A stretch of 64,000 bases of DNA from Cornus controversa (GCA_026545225.1 CM048853.1:45772755-45836754); one strand, 5' to 3'; shown: positions 47,927 to 60,389, numbered from the stretch's first letter. Notes: a model not told the origin generated them from the sequence alone. A program made the numbers and translations.

Positions 47927-50612
47927 TTCTGGACAAAAATCTAGATTGGAAAGAAAGGCTTGATTTTGGATTGGAGAGAAGATGAAGCTTTAACAACTTT
48001 GGCTTTAAGTTTAGATGATTTTGTTTGGGTCATCGATCCAACAATAAAGTTGCCGATAATTATTTTGTAGTTGTTTATTGGCCTACCACACTCCAATATA
48101 TGGTCTACATTTGAATACTTTAAAAGAAAAGACATAAACAATGAGCACACACGTCACACACACACACACACAAACACATATATATATATATCATGCCTTG
48201 CATGACTAACAAAAGTTTGTATAGTTTTTACTCGTTGCTAGCTTGTCTATTCTATCACGTTACAATTCATTCAATTTTTTATTTTTTTATTTATATTCAT
48301 AAATTGTACAATTATAACTTGTAAACCACTATAAACACCTACTCAAAAAATTTCATTCATATTAAATAACCAGAATTTTAGAATCTTAGGTGTTATTTCA
48401 TGGTGGACTACAGAATTTATGTCAAAGTAAAGTCATTTATAATTTTTTAAATAAAAAAATGACGCAACTTGCATTCCATAAGTTGCTCGAGTTTACATGA
48501 TTTTTAATAATTTTCAGGCATAACTAAAGTGTTTGTAGTTAATTTTTTTGAGCAATGCTATTCGCATTTATTAAAAAATGTGAAATAAAAGTATATATAT
48601 ATATATTTTGGGGTCACACGATGTCATTTTATCATTATTTACTCACAAACTGTTTCCAATAATATTTAGTCGGTCAATTTTTCATTATAAAAGAAAAAAT
48701 ATTTTTTATTATGATTGATAGTATATTTATTTATTAGAAATATAACTTTTTGCTAAAATAGAGCCCGAATTATTAACCCATATATTGACCGGATAGAGTT
48801 GGGCAGTTTTTTGTGAAATGATTAGGTCACACTTTGTGAGGGTCAATAAAGTCATTTCACTTTATGGTGAGTGGATTCATTTGGTTGAAATGGCCAAAAT
48901 AAGGAAAACGACATTTTCACACTATGAACGTGAATCATGTGGAGGCTTTTTATTATGTAAACTTTTGTAATATTGTGCATAGTATTATTAGTTTATTGGT
49001 AATGGAGAAAACCCTCAAGTGATGTATTTGCCAAAATTTTTAAATACTAGTACTTTTATTTTTTATTTTTTCGAAGAGTTGACAATAAATCTTTCCTTCT
49101 TTTTTTTTTTTTAGCTATTCTTTTTTAATTCTTTGTTAAAAAATATTTTAATGTTTTCGTATTGAAGACTAAATCATGAAAATGGCCCACTAAGATCTGA
49201 TCACGAAATTTTATTTATTTATTTATTTTTTCCTTTTCAAACTTTATGAAGTGTTTATCATATCATATCATATCATATCTTGAACTTCGACCATTTGTTT
49301 CATATTGCAAAGAAGAGAAGAAAGAAAAACAAAGAGAAATAATAGGATAAAGTCAAATAAAAAAAAAGAGGGAGAAAATAAAAACATGGAAATTCCATTC
49401 CTTTCTTTATGGAGAAGATCGATATTGAGAAAAATGAAGGGAAAGTAAATGGCGGACTCACTCACGCATGTTTTCTTTAAACTGAATTGACGGACTCAAA
49501 AAATTATGTTAGTGGGGACAAATTGAGTTACATTTATAATTGTGGGGCTAATTTAAATAAAAAAACATATATGTAGGGGCATAGTTGTATATAGTGAAAT
49601 TTTTACGCAATTTCAATGGGGAAAAAATATAATTTTAATGGAATATTTTCATAATTTTCATAAAATTATAGGCGTATAATACAAAAAATAAAATCTTCAA
49701 ACTTGCACGTAGGTTCGTGCTTGAGACGAGAATCCTCTTCAATGTCACTCATTGTCATTGGTCCATCCGGTGAACAACATTACGCTATGCCAGTAATAAA
49801 AAGTAAAAATTGACGATTATTCAATAATGAAAATTAGTAATTAATAGAAAATATCATCATTCTTTGAAGTGATAGTTTCTACTAACCTAAGAAGATATTA
49901 AAACAACAACAATCAATCAATCCTGTTTTTCAAATATTTGAAATTAATTACATGAATTCTATATTTTCATTATGCTCTAATAATTAAGATATTAATTATC
50001 TTTTAATTAGTCAATTTATCTAATTTTCTCATACCATGAAATGGGATGAATATTTCTTTGCTTCTCTTCAACCTTTACCAATTGAGGTCGTTGACAATGA
50101 CATGATTTTTGGGATAAAATAGTGTAATTAAAGTATTCATATGGAATTTGAGTGCAAAATGATGGCTTCACTATTATTATTATATTTTATATTCAAAATC
50201 ATTTCTTTTATTGGTGGGGTGGGTGCAAAAGTAGGTCTCCTCTCATTTCTCTTCTATTATTTTAAAACCTAACAAAAATATTTAATTGAAATTGTAGAAT
50301 TAAAATAACCAATTCGAAACACTGGCATAATAATGTGTTTTTATACTAGGTCTTTTGCGCATTTGATTTTTATGAAATATATTTCTGAAAAAAAAAAAAA
50401 ACTCTCAAGTTAGCTATTGTTTAATGATTTGAGGACTTAATATAATATTCAAAAAAATTAATGGGTTGAAACATGATTAACTTAAGAATGAAATTATGAA
50501 TAATCATCAGCAAACATGATAGGTTTAGTCACGTCGTAACCCTATACAACAGATAGGTTTATTGATTGGTGTGATCTAAACACGTGAGACGGTCAAAGAG
50601 ATTATTTTATAC
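47927..50612. other. 5' flank of the SWEET pseudogene and intergenic DNA
   Basis: It contains (CA)n and (AT)n runs near 48156-48191 and a short TCATA pentamer array near 49257-49278. No gene or clear element ends. Confidence 0.5.
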
Positions 50613-50868
50613 TAAAAATTGGGATAAAGTACATAAAATTCTCTTATAATTTGAAAAATATAAAAAAAAAAAAAAATTGTCCACTGTACTTACCATTTCA
50701 CCGTTATAATTACCACTATGCTTCCAAAATTTTAGCACAAAATGTGAAAAAGACTAAAATGTCTGTCTCTCTCCTCACCAACTCTCTTTCCACCCAACAT
50801 CATTCTCTCTCCACAACGGTGGATGACGTATGGGGCAGTGGTCTGGCATGGTGATGATAGTGATGGTT

Positions 50869-50895
50869 GGGGGGGGGGGGGGGGGGGGGGGGGGG
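50869..50895 (+). repeat. Run of 27 consecutive G
   Basis: An unbroken homopolymer of G, preceded by GGTT. It is compatible with G-quadruplex formation, or could reflect an assembly or sequencing length error. Confidence 0.9.
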
Positions 50896-51077
50896 TGATT
50901 TCGGTTTGGCGGCGGCATAGCCGTGAAGCACTTGTGGGTCTCCTTTGTGCCTGTATGTGTGTGTGTGTATATATATTATATATATAGACAAAAACAAATA
51001 GATAGTGATTGGAATTGAAGAGAGAAAGTGAGATTGAAGAGAGAGAGCCGGTGGGAAGATAGAGGAGAGAGAAAGAG

Positions 51078-51269
51078 AGAAGAAAAAAAGAAAAGAAGAA
51101 AAGTACAAAAGAGAGAGAGTGAGAAGAAAAAAAGAAGAAGAAAAGTACAAAAAGAAAAAAGTGAGAAGAAAAAAAGAAAAGAAGAAAAGTACAAAAGAGA
51201 GAGAGTGAGAAGAAAAAAAGAAGAAGAAAAGTACAAAAAGAAAAAAGTGAGAAGAAAAAAAGAAAAGTA
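51078..51269 (+). repeat. Polypurine minisatellite, period 86 bp
   Basis: Units start at about 51119 and 51205 (GTGAGAAG then a purine run, then AAAAGTAC). Nearly all bases are purines on the plus strand apart from the regular GTAC. The long open frames on both strands here are artefacts of composition. Confidence 0.85.
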
Positions 51270-51579
51270 CATAAAATAATTAATATATATATATATATGT
51301 GAGGTTGGAGAGAGAGGGAGAGAGAGAAAAAAAAATAAATAAAAGATAATTTGGACATTTGGGTCTTTTCATATTAAAAAAATGGTATTTTTTGTGCTAA
51401 AAATTTGAGGGTATAGTGGTAATTTTATCATTCAAAAGAGTTTATTTGCACAAAAGACAAACTACAGGAGGCAAAGTGAATATGATGGATTTTTTTTTGC
51501 AAATTTTTCAAACTATAAGGGGTTTTATGCACTTTATCCCTAAAAATTGTGAACTTGTAAGAACTCATGGTAATTAATA

Positions 51580-52893
51580 GGGTAAATATCTTTAATCTCC
51601 TCTGAGATTTATCGAAATAACACATACCTCCTCTTTAAATTTCATAATCCCACTTATTTTCCTTGAGATTTTGATCCGTGTAACACACATCCCCCTCCCG
51701 TTACGGTAGCTGACGTAGTTATAGAGAATTACTGATGTCACCCACAGTAAACAGATAAAAAGTCTATTTTGCCCCTCTGACGCATGAAATGACTTTTTAA
51801 CCTTTTGAGAAAATAAATATTACTTATTTACCATCATACATATTTACCACAATGTCCTTACTTTTGTTACACGTATACCTAACCTACAAATCCATTTGGC
51901 CATTTTCTCTCTCTTTCTTTCTAAAACTCCACTCTAACCCTCTCTACCGTCTAAATCCACACACACACTCTCTCTCTTCAATCTTCTCTTCCTCGACAGT
52001 GACTATGGTAGCGAAAATCAAAAGGCAATGGTTGTCATAGTGGGCAGGTTGTTTGATATTTGAAGGCACTGTCATAGAGCTTCGTGGGTCTTCAATGGTG
52101 TTTCTCGACGAGGAAGACGACTCGACGATGGAAACTGTGCTCCGATGAATTTCACGACAGTGGTTTGGCAGAGCTTAGAGCATATCGAAATGGGTCTCTT
52201 TGCATAGTGTTTTGCCTCTGTTGGATGTTAGGCAATGAAGTCTTTGGTGGTGGCAACTGTAGTTGAGCTTTTGTTGGAGATGGGAGATTGAGCTTCAGTT
52301 GGTCATGTAACACAAACTTTATGCACAAGGAAGCCTACTGCTGACCACCACCAAGCTCCCACTATGTGAAGACCCACTTCTCAATGCACGTCGTTCATGG
52401 CAAGTGGGAGAGTAATGGTTAGATTAGAGAGAGAAAGAGGATTGTGAGAGAGATTGGGGAGAGAGAAATAATAAAATAAAATAAGAATATATATATTTAT
52501 ATATAAATATAATCTAAAAGGGTGAGAGAGAGCCGAGAAAAGAAGAGAGGTGGTTAGATTAGAGAGAGAAAGAGGATTGTGAGAGAGACTGAGGAGAGAG
52601 AAAGAATAAAATAAATAATCTAAAAGTGGAGAGAGAGAGCTGAGAGAAGAAGAGAGGCTAAAGTGAGAGAAAGATGGGATAGAAAAAAAAGCTAAAAAAA
52701 GGAGGTATGTGGGCCCCATATATTCTCTGAGAAGGAGAAAGAGAAAAACAAATGAGCATAATGGTAAAATCACATACCACCGTTACTCACTTTAAAGGCC
52801 ATTACTGACAGGGGAGGTGGGTGGGATTATGAAACTAGAGGAGAGGTATGTGTTATTTTGACAAATCTTAGGAAAGGTCAAAGATATTATCCC
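51580..52893. mobile_element. MULE-like element with perfect 9-bp target duplication
   Basis: Exact TAATTAATA at 51571-51579 and 52894-52902. The ends are inverted: left GGGTAAATATCTTTAATC, right in reverse complement GGGATAATATCTTTGACC, both leading to AAATAACACATACCTC. The 1.3-kb interior has no transposase. It contains a duplicated GATTAGAGAGAGAAAGAGGA block (about 52420 and 52556) and mildly GC-richer text at 52010-52380 that could be captured genic DNA but was not recognised. Confidence 0.85.
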
Positions 52894-53261
52894 TAATTAA
52901 TAAGAGTATTTATATAATACTACTACATATTTATATATACAGACATGATCTGAAACAACTATTTTGTACAATTATGTCAAAAATTCACAAAGGACTTTAT
53001 TCTAATATTATCTAATATGCTTCTAAATTAGATAGTTGAGGGTTTAGTACTAACATAGTAGAAGTTGTTTATTGGATAATACAATTGCTAACAACCATTT
53101 ACTATAAAAGCTTAAATTTTTTTAAAAATATAAACTTTAATATTTAAATCTATCAACACGTCCTCTCATGCGTGACCTTCTTTTCGTCCAACACGTGCTT
53201 CAATTTAATTTGAACACAAAACCTTGCCTACTTTGATATCATGTAAACTTTTAGAGAAGGT

Positions 53262-53945
53262 GTAACTTAAGTCACATAGAACAGGAGCGAGTGCAGAAAA
53301 GCGACAAATTTTTAAAGAATGTGTAACCTAAGTCACATAGAGCAGAAATGAGAGCTAAAGTGGGAGCACGAAAGCGACAAATTTTACATCTAGAGAGAGT
53401 GATGAACCTAGAAAGCACTCGAAGCGCCTAGGGATGGCAATTTGCCCCGCCCCGTTTAAAACTCGTTTACGGAACCGTTTAAGGAAACGGGGTGGGGATG
53501 GGGTTAAAAAAAATAACCCGCGTTTAAACGGGGCGGGGACGGGGGTAAGACCCTATCTCGACGGGTACCCGCCCCGTTTAAGTATATATATATTTATACT
53601 TATATATGTAATATATAGAGAAAATATTAATAATGTATAAAGAAAATATTAATATTGTATATATCATACAACTATACAAATTTATTATATCAATAATGGA
53701 TGACTCAATATTATCTATTGTGTTGCAAGTACCTAAATGTGTGTTTTTGGTGTATATGTATCAAAATATCAGATTTATTATTATAAAAAAATTTGCATTA
53801 AAAAAAAAAGGTATAAACGGTGCGGGGCGGGGAAAGTTAAACAGTTTTGGTTATGGAGAAGGCAAAACCCGCCCCGTTGTCATCCCTAGAAGCGCCACAG
53901 TGGCACCCATTTAAACGAATTATGTGACTTAAAAGTATAACTTTA
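53262..53945. mobile_element. MITE (GTAAC...AAGTCAYA family) interrupted by a hAT MITE
   Basis: Left side has GTGTAACTTAAGTCACATAGA; right side ends AATTATGTGACTTAAAAGTATAAC, an inverted match. The left part is itself duplicated (about 53262 and 53319). Text such as AGCGACAAATTTTA and AGAGAGTGATGAACC matches the repeats at 61774-62050, so this is the same family. The hAT MITE at 53429-53888 is nested inside. Confidence 0.55.
53429..53888. mobile_element. hAT-type MITE with perfect 8-bp target duplication
   Basis: Ends TAGGGATGGCAA and TTGTCATCCCTA; exact GAAGCGCC at 53421-53428 and 53889-53896. Same family as 24645-25386, with CCCCGCCCCG-type arms. Confidence 0.93.
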
Positions 53946-54136
53946 ATATTTAAATCATTCAACAACAATTAAAAAAAAAAAAAACACTAGTAAAAGATTT
54001 TTACATATTGTCATGATTTTTCCATGTTCGGTCAATAACAAGACATCAGTGTAGTCATGCTGGTTACAAAATCATCACATTCCTCAATATTTCACGAGTA
54101 TGCTTTCACTGTGATTATTAGTTGCCACAAAGGGCG

Positions 54137-54143
54137 CGCGCGC

Positions 54144-54194
<51 letters not shown>
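54137..54194. repeat. Compound (GC)n(TA)n microsatellite
   Basis: A short GCGCGCGCG run passes into about 23 TA units. It lies just past the 3' end of the SWEET gene. Confidence 0.9.
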
Positions 54195-54198
<4 letters not shown>

Positions 54199-54326
54199 GT
54201 GACAAGATTAACTCCGAAATACATTCATTTGACGAGACTGCCACTGGCCCACAGGACAAGGCTCATATATCCAAATATAAGTTCATGTGAAAGAGGCGCA
54301 TTGTTTTGTTAAAATTTGGTTTGGGG

Positions 54327-55818
54327 CTAAGGGTGATCCAAAGAAAGTGTCTTAACGACTTTTTGGACGCTGAATTTCCGAGATAAAGTAGGCATGGGAA
54401 GGCTTCGTCCTTTGTTGAGGCTTCGATTCTTCAATTGGGCTTCTTTGTCATCATCAAGGCCTTGCATTTCAATAGCCCTTTCTTTAACCTGATGGGCCGA
54501 GCCCTCTTCTTCCTTGGCCTCTGATGATTTTCCTGACGATGACTTGTACATCATGTAGATAATTAGCTGGGCCGAGCCCAATACAAACCCAATTGCATTT
54601 GGCACCTGGAAATCATCCAATTATTCTAAATCATTCCTGCTAATTTATCTTAGAGAAACACTGAGATGCTATTCAATAACTCAATATCAATTTGAGAGAC
54701 TCATAACTAAATAAATAAAATGAATTTGAAAGGATCATATAAATGCTATCAACTATCATTTTTCTTTGTTTTATTTGTAAAAACACCTTACTATTTAGTC
54801 TGAGCATAAGTTTATAGGCACAACCACACGGTGAGCCCCACCCCACAATTGTGCCGAGTGAATATTCGGTGAGTCGGACATATCACGTGATTGATATGTC
54901 CGACGAATGAAAATAGACTACTTCAATTTATTGAGAGCAATTTTTAAAAACTGCTTTCATATATTATGAAAATTTATTTTCGTAAATTTTCATATATAGA
55001 GAGTAGTTTTTATAAATTTTCATATATTATGAAAACTGCTCTTAGTAAATTGAAATAATACATTTTCATTGGTTGGACAAATTAATGACGTGATTATGAA
55101 AACTGTTCGCAATAAATTGAAATAGTGTATTTTCATTGGCTGGACATACTAATGACGTGGTACGCCTGGTTTACCAAATATCTACTCGGTCGTGCCCATC
55201 AAGTTAAGGCCACTTTGACCTGCAAAGAAATATTCTATGGAAAACGAATAAACCCTCTCAATTAATAAATTCTCCTATTAGGCACTCTTCCATTCGTAGC
55301 ATGTTGTACTATAAGAACTTGAATGATTACATAAATTTTGCTTTGTCATAAGAAAAAAGAACTTTAAAAAGTAAAGATACTTAGTTCTGTGATATCTGTA
55401 CCTTTCACCCCTTTTTATAAGAACCAATCTCAAAATAATTGAAACAAATGGCTCGTTTGGTAACCGTTTATGTTTAGTGTTTATTGTTTAAGTGTTTATA
55501 TAAACAGTGTTTATGTTACGCTTTTGTTTATCCATAAACATGAGTGTTGTTTGATAACGAAAAAACGTTTGGCTTATTTTTAAAATCATAAACAAAAAAA
55601 TATTTTTGTTAATCTTAAACTGTTTTTTTTTTATAAAAAAAATCAACATAATAAACTGCATAAAAAGTCAAGTTTATGCTATAACAAATCTATACAGCAA
55701 TAAATATAATAGAGCAAAAAATATATATAATATATATATATATAATAACATTTTGTTATGTAAAAAATTTTAAACAATGAAGTTATTATAACTATTATAA
55801 GGTTAAACTCTTATAATG

Positions 55819-55869
<51 letters not shown>

Positions 55870-57273
55870 CGATTTCAGTTCCTGTTCCAAGGCTTGGAAC
55901 CAGAATCGTAGTGAACGGTTCCTAAAATTTAGAGTCGGAACCGGAACCGAAACCGTAATGAACGGTTCGGTTCGGTCCAATTTTATGGACTGAGCAGAGG
56001 GATTTGGAGGGCATACTCTTTCTCTTGAACTTCTTATGCTACTACTTTCTTTTTCATTTTTTTGATTTCTATTTTTCTTTCAACATTGAAATTGAATGAA
56101 TGATATGAGTACAAGTAACTAAGTATGGGTGTCCCTAAGTAACTATCTTTTTAATTCTGTCCACACTTGATAATTCTAATATTTTTATCGTTATATTAAA
56201 CAATAGCCTTTTATAATTTTTTTTCTTTTCATTTTCTCACTTTTAGTTTTAATTTTTAATTAAAATAATATAATCACCATTTTAGATAAAAAATTAAAAA
56301 AAAGTTTTTTTTTTTAATAAACATAAACAATAAACATCATTTTGATGTTTAGGATTTGAAGGCTTAGGAACAGTGTTATTTTAAAAGCGTTTTGACAATT
56401 TATAAACAAAACAAAAATTATCAAACATGTTTATCGTAAAAATTTGTTTTTATAAACAATAAACACCAAACATAAACGGTTACCAAACGGGCCCAAAGTT
56501 TATGCAAAATCTTATTATTAGTCCCTTTTTTTTTTTTTTTCCTTATTAAGCTTTTAAGAATAAGAAGAAAAAAACTAGGGCATGTTTGGTTTATCACCCA
56601 GGACTGCTTGATTTGTCATTAAAAATCAATTTTCAAGAATTCAGAAATCAGAAAACTGTTTTCAAAGAACTATAAAAGACATGAAAGAGACCTTTTTTTA
56701 ACCAAGTTTTCATAAAATATTTTTTAAAAACTATCAACCAAACAATTTTTGTACAGTTTCTGAAAAGAGATTTTTTTTAAACTAAGTTTTTATTAAACAC
56801 TTTCAGAAACTGCCAACTAAACAGTTTTTGTACAATTTTTTAATTTTCAGTTATCAGAAAACAGAGAAAATTGAAACTAAACCAACATACCCTAATATTC
56901 TTGACCCTAATATTATTTAGCATAAAGATCCACCCAAATTAATGATACATGAAATCTATGGTTTATACAAATTGAAAAGAAAATGGAAGAAAGATCGGAA
57001 TTTGAAAACTTACTCCGATGTAGAAATCTTTGACAAGCACAGCATAAGTTGACCAAACACCCCCATTGAGGAACAAGAAAAATGAGAGGAAAAAGGGCAT
57101 GTACTCCACACTCTTTGTCTTAACCACATTTCTCTGTCATGCATATATAATTGAAGCTGCATCAGTTGCCATAGTTTATGCATGCTAACCATAAAGGCTT
57201 ATGTTTTTATTGTTGTTGCTACTTAGTTGCACTAACAAACTGTTTCTAAGCTTGTCAATATATATGTCTTTGT

Positions 57274-57324
<51 letters not shown>

Positions 57325-59173
57325 TTCTACCAATTAGATTAGTATCATGGTTTTTCTCTTAATTCATCATATATTGAGAATGGAATATAATGCACTAGTC
57401 ACAGTATGAAGGTTTTTCTTACTTCATGAAGTGGAAAGACTCACCATGGCTGTTAAAGGTGCTGCATACATGCCTATAGTTAATCCTGCACATACAAATC
57501 CCACAAAGGCAAGCCTAGCATTTTCATGGATTGCGAGAAGAGCTATTGCTATCACCAACCCAAGAAATCCAACGTCGAATATTGCTACTAACTTCATAGC
57601 TTTAACCTGAAAAACATGAGCAAATTAGACTTGCTATATATGATGAGCTACAAAATTTTACCAGCATTGATCAAACCATTTTAGGATAAAGCAAGCACTC
57701 AACTTCAATGTTGTCTAAACTTAAACCATAATGATTCAGCTTTTAATTTTGTAAAATGATAGAGAAGTGTCACTCTAATCTTTCTATGAACTATAGATTG
57801 TTAAACACTTTGATTAATTGAGGCTAATGAGCTTGTGGTGACCTATGTTGACTCTGTCCGACACGCATTATTTAGACGTTAGTATAAGATATGTGTGTGA
57901 CATTTTAGTTGGATGTGCGCATAAAAAAACATATCCAATAATTTCATTTTATTATATTATTACTTTAAATGAGTGAAATGCCTATATTGGTCGCTATGTT
58001 ACATAAAAACCACTATTTTACTCTAAAAATTAAATAAAATGAGTATTTAATAATGTCCATGTGTCATTCTGTTCGGAAATTTGACACGTCTAATGAGTTT
58101 TATGCATTTATACATGCCTGTACCGATTGCATGTATGTAGGTGGTGACTAGTGTTTGGATCAACTCTATAAAGAAAAAGCATGTATGATATATGAATGTG
58201 TTAAAGATATAAGAAGATGAATTATTATCACCTTTTTTTCCTTGGGAGAATAGATGAGAAACAGAGTGACATAGATGAGCTGCAAGAAGGCACCCGCGCC
58301 ATTGATTGTTACCACAAGCAAACCTCCTGGCTTAAGAAGTCCATAGAAACACCACAAACATGTGCTCATCAGAGTAGTTATATATGGAAGTCCTTTGTAA
58401 TTCTCAGTTGATTTCTTCTTCACCACTCTCCAAAATGTCGCTCTGTAACATATAATTTTGTATCAACATTACAAAACTTTCTATAAAGATCCGAAAATTA
58501 GAAGATGATGGATTGGTTTAGCTCACTTGCACCTAATTCTAACACAAGACTAGTTTAAAATTGGCCAAAAATTCTATTTACCAAACTTGAATAGTTCTAG
58601 TTATATCAAATTCAATGAAATCCATACTCTGATTTGGTAGTAGTTTTGGCTAGGTCATTCATTACTATTTTACTGCCCTTAATAACTTTGAGATACAAAG
58701 TGAGTACTAACTTTATGCCAACTTCATGATTAATTAATAAATATTAAATTTGATTCTACATCATTCATTCCATATGCTTACTATATATGAGTTTTAAATG
58801 CTTTCAACTTCATGATTAATATACATTAAATCTGAATATAAATACATCAATCCATATGATGTTTACTACAAGTTCTAAGAGGTTTCAACATCATAATAGT
58901 AAAGAAAGAAGTATGACCGTTTTATTATTCTAATTAAGGTTGTACTTACATGGGAGAAGAAAAAACTAGTAAGGAGATCACGTTGCCTACAACAAAAAAT
59001 CATAGTAATTCACAATTAGGAACAATACATTCACACATATATATTTACATATACATATACATACACATACATATAATAAAGAAATAAGAGATTCAAAGTT
59101 AAATAGGAGGAAAAAAAGAAAGAAAAAAAAAAGACTCACCGATTATGCCAATGACAAAGCTCAAGCTAGCCAT
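54327..59173 (-). CDS. SWEET17: SWEET sugar transporter, clade IV (SWEET16/17-like)
   Basis: Six exons: 59140-59173, 58950-58986, 58232-58442, 57445-57606, 57014-57133 and 54327-54605, all GT-AG, in frame; 280 aa. Two MtN3/SWEET three-helix repeats are joined by a linker helix, seven membrane spans in all. The conserved sugar-site asparagines are Asn71 in TINGAG and Asn191 in VPNAIG. Membrane prolines include Pro23 (SSP) and Pro144 (YAAP), and KTKSVEYMPFFLSFFLFLNGG is the family signature of repeat 2. The C-terminal tail of about 65 residues is charged and ends NRSLNKGRSLPMPTLSRKFS..., a style I associate with SWEET16/17. Clade IV members are bidirectional hexose (fructose) carriers of the vacuolar membrane; substrate here is inferred. 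It is a tandem partner of the pseudogene at 33985-47926. Intron 5 (2.4 kb) holds several MITEs. Confidence 0.92.
54851..55197. mobile_element. MITE-like inverted repeat in SWEET intron 5
   Basis: Left GTGCCGAGTGAATATTCGGT and right ATCTACTCGGTCGTGCCC are imperfect inverted ends. Inner arms with GACATATCACGTGATTGATA and TGGACATACTAATGACGTGG also pair. Related text occurs near 61120-61200, so it is a small family. Confidence 0.55.
55450..56493. mobile_element. TIR element with about 45-bp ends in SWEET intron 5
   Basis: Left GGCTCGTTTGGTAACCGTTT and right AAACGGTTACCAAACGGGCC are inverted, and the match continues through ATGTTTAGTGTTTATTGTTT. A clean target duplication was not found. Inside are an (AT)n run (about 55821-55864) and a GGAACC-rich fragment (about 55866-55985) related to the MITE at 35758-36355, suggesting nesting. 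Confidence 0.7.
56577..56894. mobile_element. MITE in SWEET intron 5
   Basis: Left AGGGCATGTTTGGTTTA and right TAAACCAACATACCCT are inverted with one gap. It contains long complementary arms of CAGAAATCAGAAAAC-like text. Target duplication unresolved. Confidence 0.6.
57278..57321. repeat. (AT)n microsatellite in SWEET intron 4
   Basis: About 22 AT units between exons 4 and 5. Confidence 0.95.
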
Positions 59174-59240
59174 GGTTGTTGAGGGAATAATGTACAAGCA
59201 TGTATAGGAGAAGGCAAAGGGGTGGGCGGTTGTGGTGAAA

Positions 59241-59332
59241 TGATGAGGTTTGATATAGCTTTAAATCATGATTGTGATCGGGGAATGACGAGGTTTGATA
59301 TAGCCTTAAATCATGTTTGTGATCTATATGAA
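59241..59332 (-). repeat. 45-bp tandem repeat just upstream of the SWEET start codon
   Basis: Two units, starting about 59245 and 59290, share GAGGTTTGATATAG.TTAAATCATG.TTGTGATC. They lie 70-160 bp upstream of the ATG (in the 5' UTR or core promoter). No defined regulatory factor site is claimed. Confidence 0.8.
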
Positions 59333-59366
59333 TAGGACAATGCTGAGGTGAAGTTAGCCTGTGTCC

Positions 59367-60080
59367 AAAAAAATTAAAAACAATTAGACCCGTTTATTAA
59401 CTGCTTAACCGAGTCTTATGATTTAACTCATTTGAAAAATAACGTCTCTCTCTCCATAATCCCAGCAAAATCACGATCACTTTTCTCTCTTGATCTCAAG
59501 CAAAATCACAATTATTGTCCACTTTCGTGTTCAATGTCACATCATCTCCGTTGTTTTGCAGAGCAAAATCATATTTGTTCGCTTCATCCATCGCCAAATA
59601 GATTTGTAATAATAATAAGGTTTAGGGTTTGCCGATTTCAACATCCCATCAATTGATACACCAGAACACCGTGACATTGTAACATCACTTTTCCAACCGC
59701 CTTCAACTTCTTCTACTTGGGCATGAAGCTATTGATAAATCTGAAGTCACCATCGACGTTTTGAATAAATATCTTCCCATCCTTTGAAATCATTAACACA
59801 TCTTTGAATGTTTTGCAACTCAAACAACCCACCTCTAAAACAGAGAATATGAGTTGATGGGTTAATTTATACTCTTTGATTTTGTGACTCGTTTTTTTTT
59901 TGTATTTGCATGTGGGCGATTCTGTGGTGGTGATTGAAGAGAGGTGGATAGTGCAATGGTGGTGGCTGACGTTTGGTAGCATAGGGCTTTGAATGCAGGC
60001 ATGCATGTAGATTTGTTTTTTGTTTCAGATTGATTCTATTCTTTAACCCATGAAAACGGATCTAATTTATTGGACATGTG
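59367..60080. mobile_element. Probable TIR element in the SWEET promoter region
   Basis: Left text TGTCC...AATTAGACCCGTTTATTAAC and right text, in reverse complement TGTCCAATAAATTAGATCCGTTTTCATGG, look like imperfect inverted ends. The interior has no known gene; ORFs at 59432-59656 and 59713-60006 are unrecognised. Borders are approximate. Confidence 0.45.
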
Positions 60081-60389
60081 TTGAATTTTCGTTCATCCAC
60101 GTCACCCAGCAGATGAACATCTAGGACGGACCCAAGTTCATATGAATATCCACCGTTGGATGGTTGCCACAGTCTCATTTATGGTAGCTTGTATGTTCTT
60201 GTTAGTCAGTGTCATGTGGACCACCTTTTCTTCATACATGATGTTTTTTGTTTTGGCCTTTGCATGCTTTTTTGTCTTAGTGTTGAAGACTAGATTAAAT
60301 TATACATAAACATGGAAAAGAGAAGGCAAGATGGCTTTCATCTAGATTGGTCAAAACTGTAATGAGGTCACGGATAACAAATTCTTTTA

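Larger units (their letters stand above)
50621..51540. mobile_element. MULE-like TIR element
   Basis: Left end GGGATAAAGTACATAAAA and right end TTTTATGCACTTTATCCC are inverted copies, continuing for about 40 bp (TATAATTTGAAAAAT against ATTTTTCAAACTATA). TAAAAATT flanks both sides (50613-50620 and 51541-51548); shifting one base gives a 9-bp TAAAAATTG. No transposase. It holds a 27-G run and a purine minisatellite. Confidence 0.75.

Noticed and set aside
50732-51358. 208-codon minus-strand ORF rich in Phe, Leu and Ser, plus overlapping ORFs
   Set aside because: It comes from a polypurine minisatellite and a G run inside a MULE; no domain or splice context.
53434-53914. ORFs across the 53.4-53.9 kb region
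   Set aside because: They run through a hAT MITE and its flanks; no protein similarity seen.
59432-60006. ORFs of 74 and 97 codons upstream of the SWEET gene
   Set aside because: No recognised domain; they sit within a probable TIR element.
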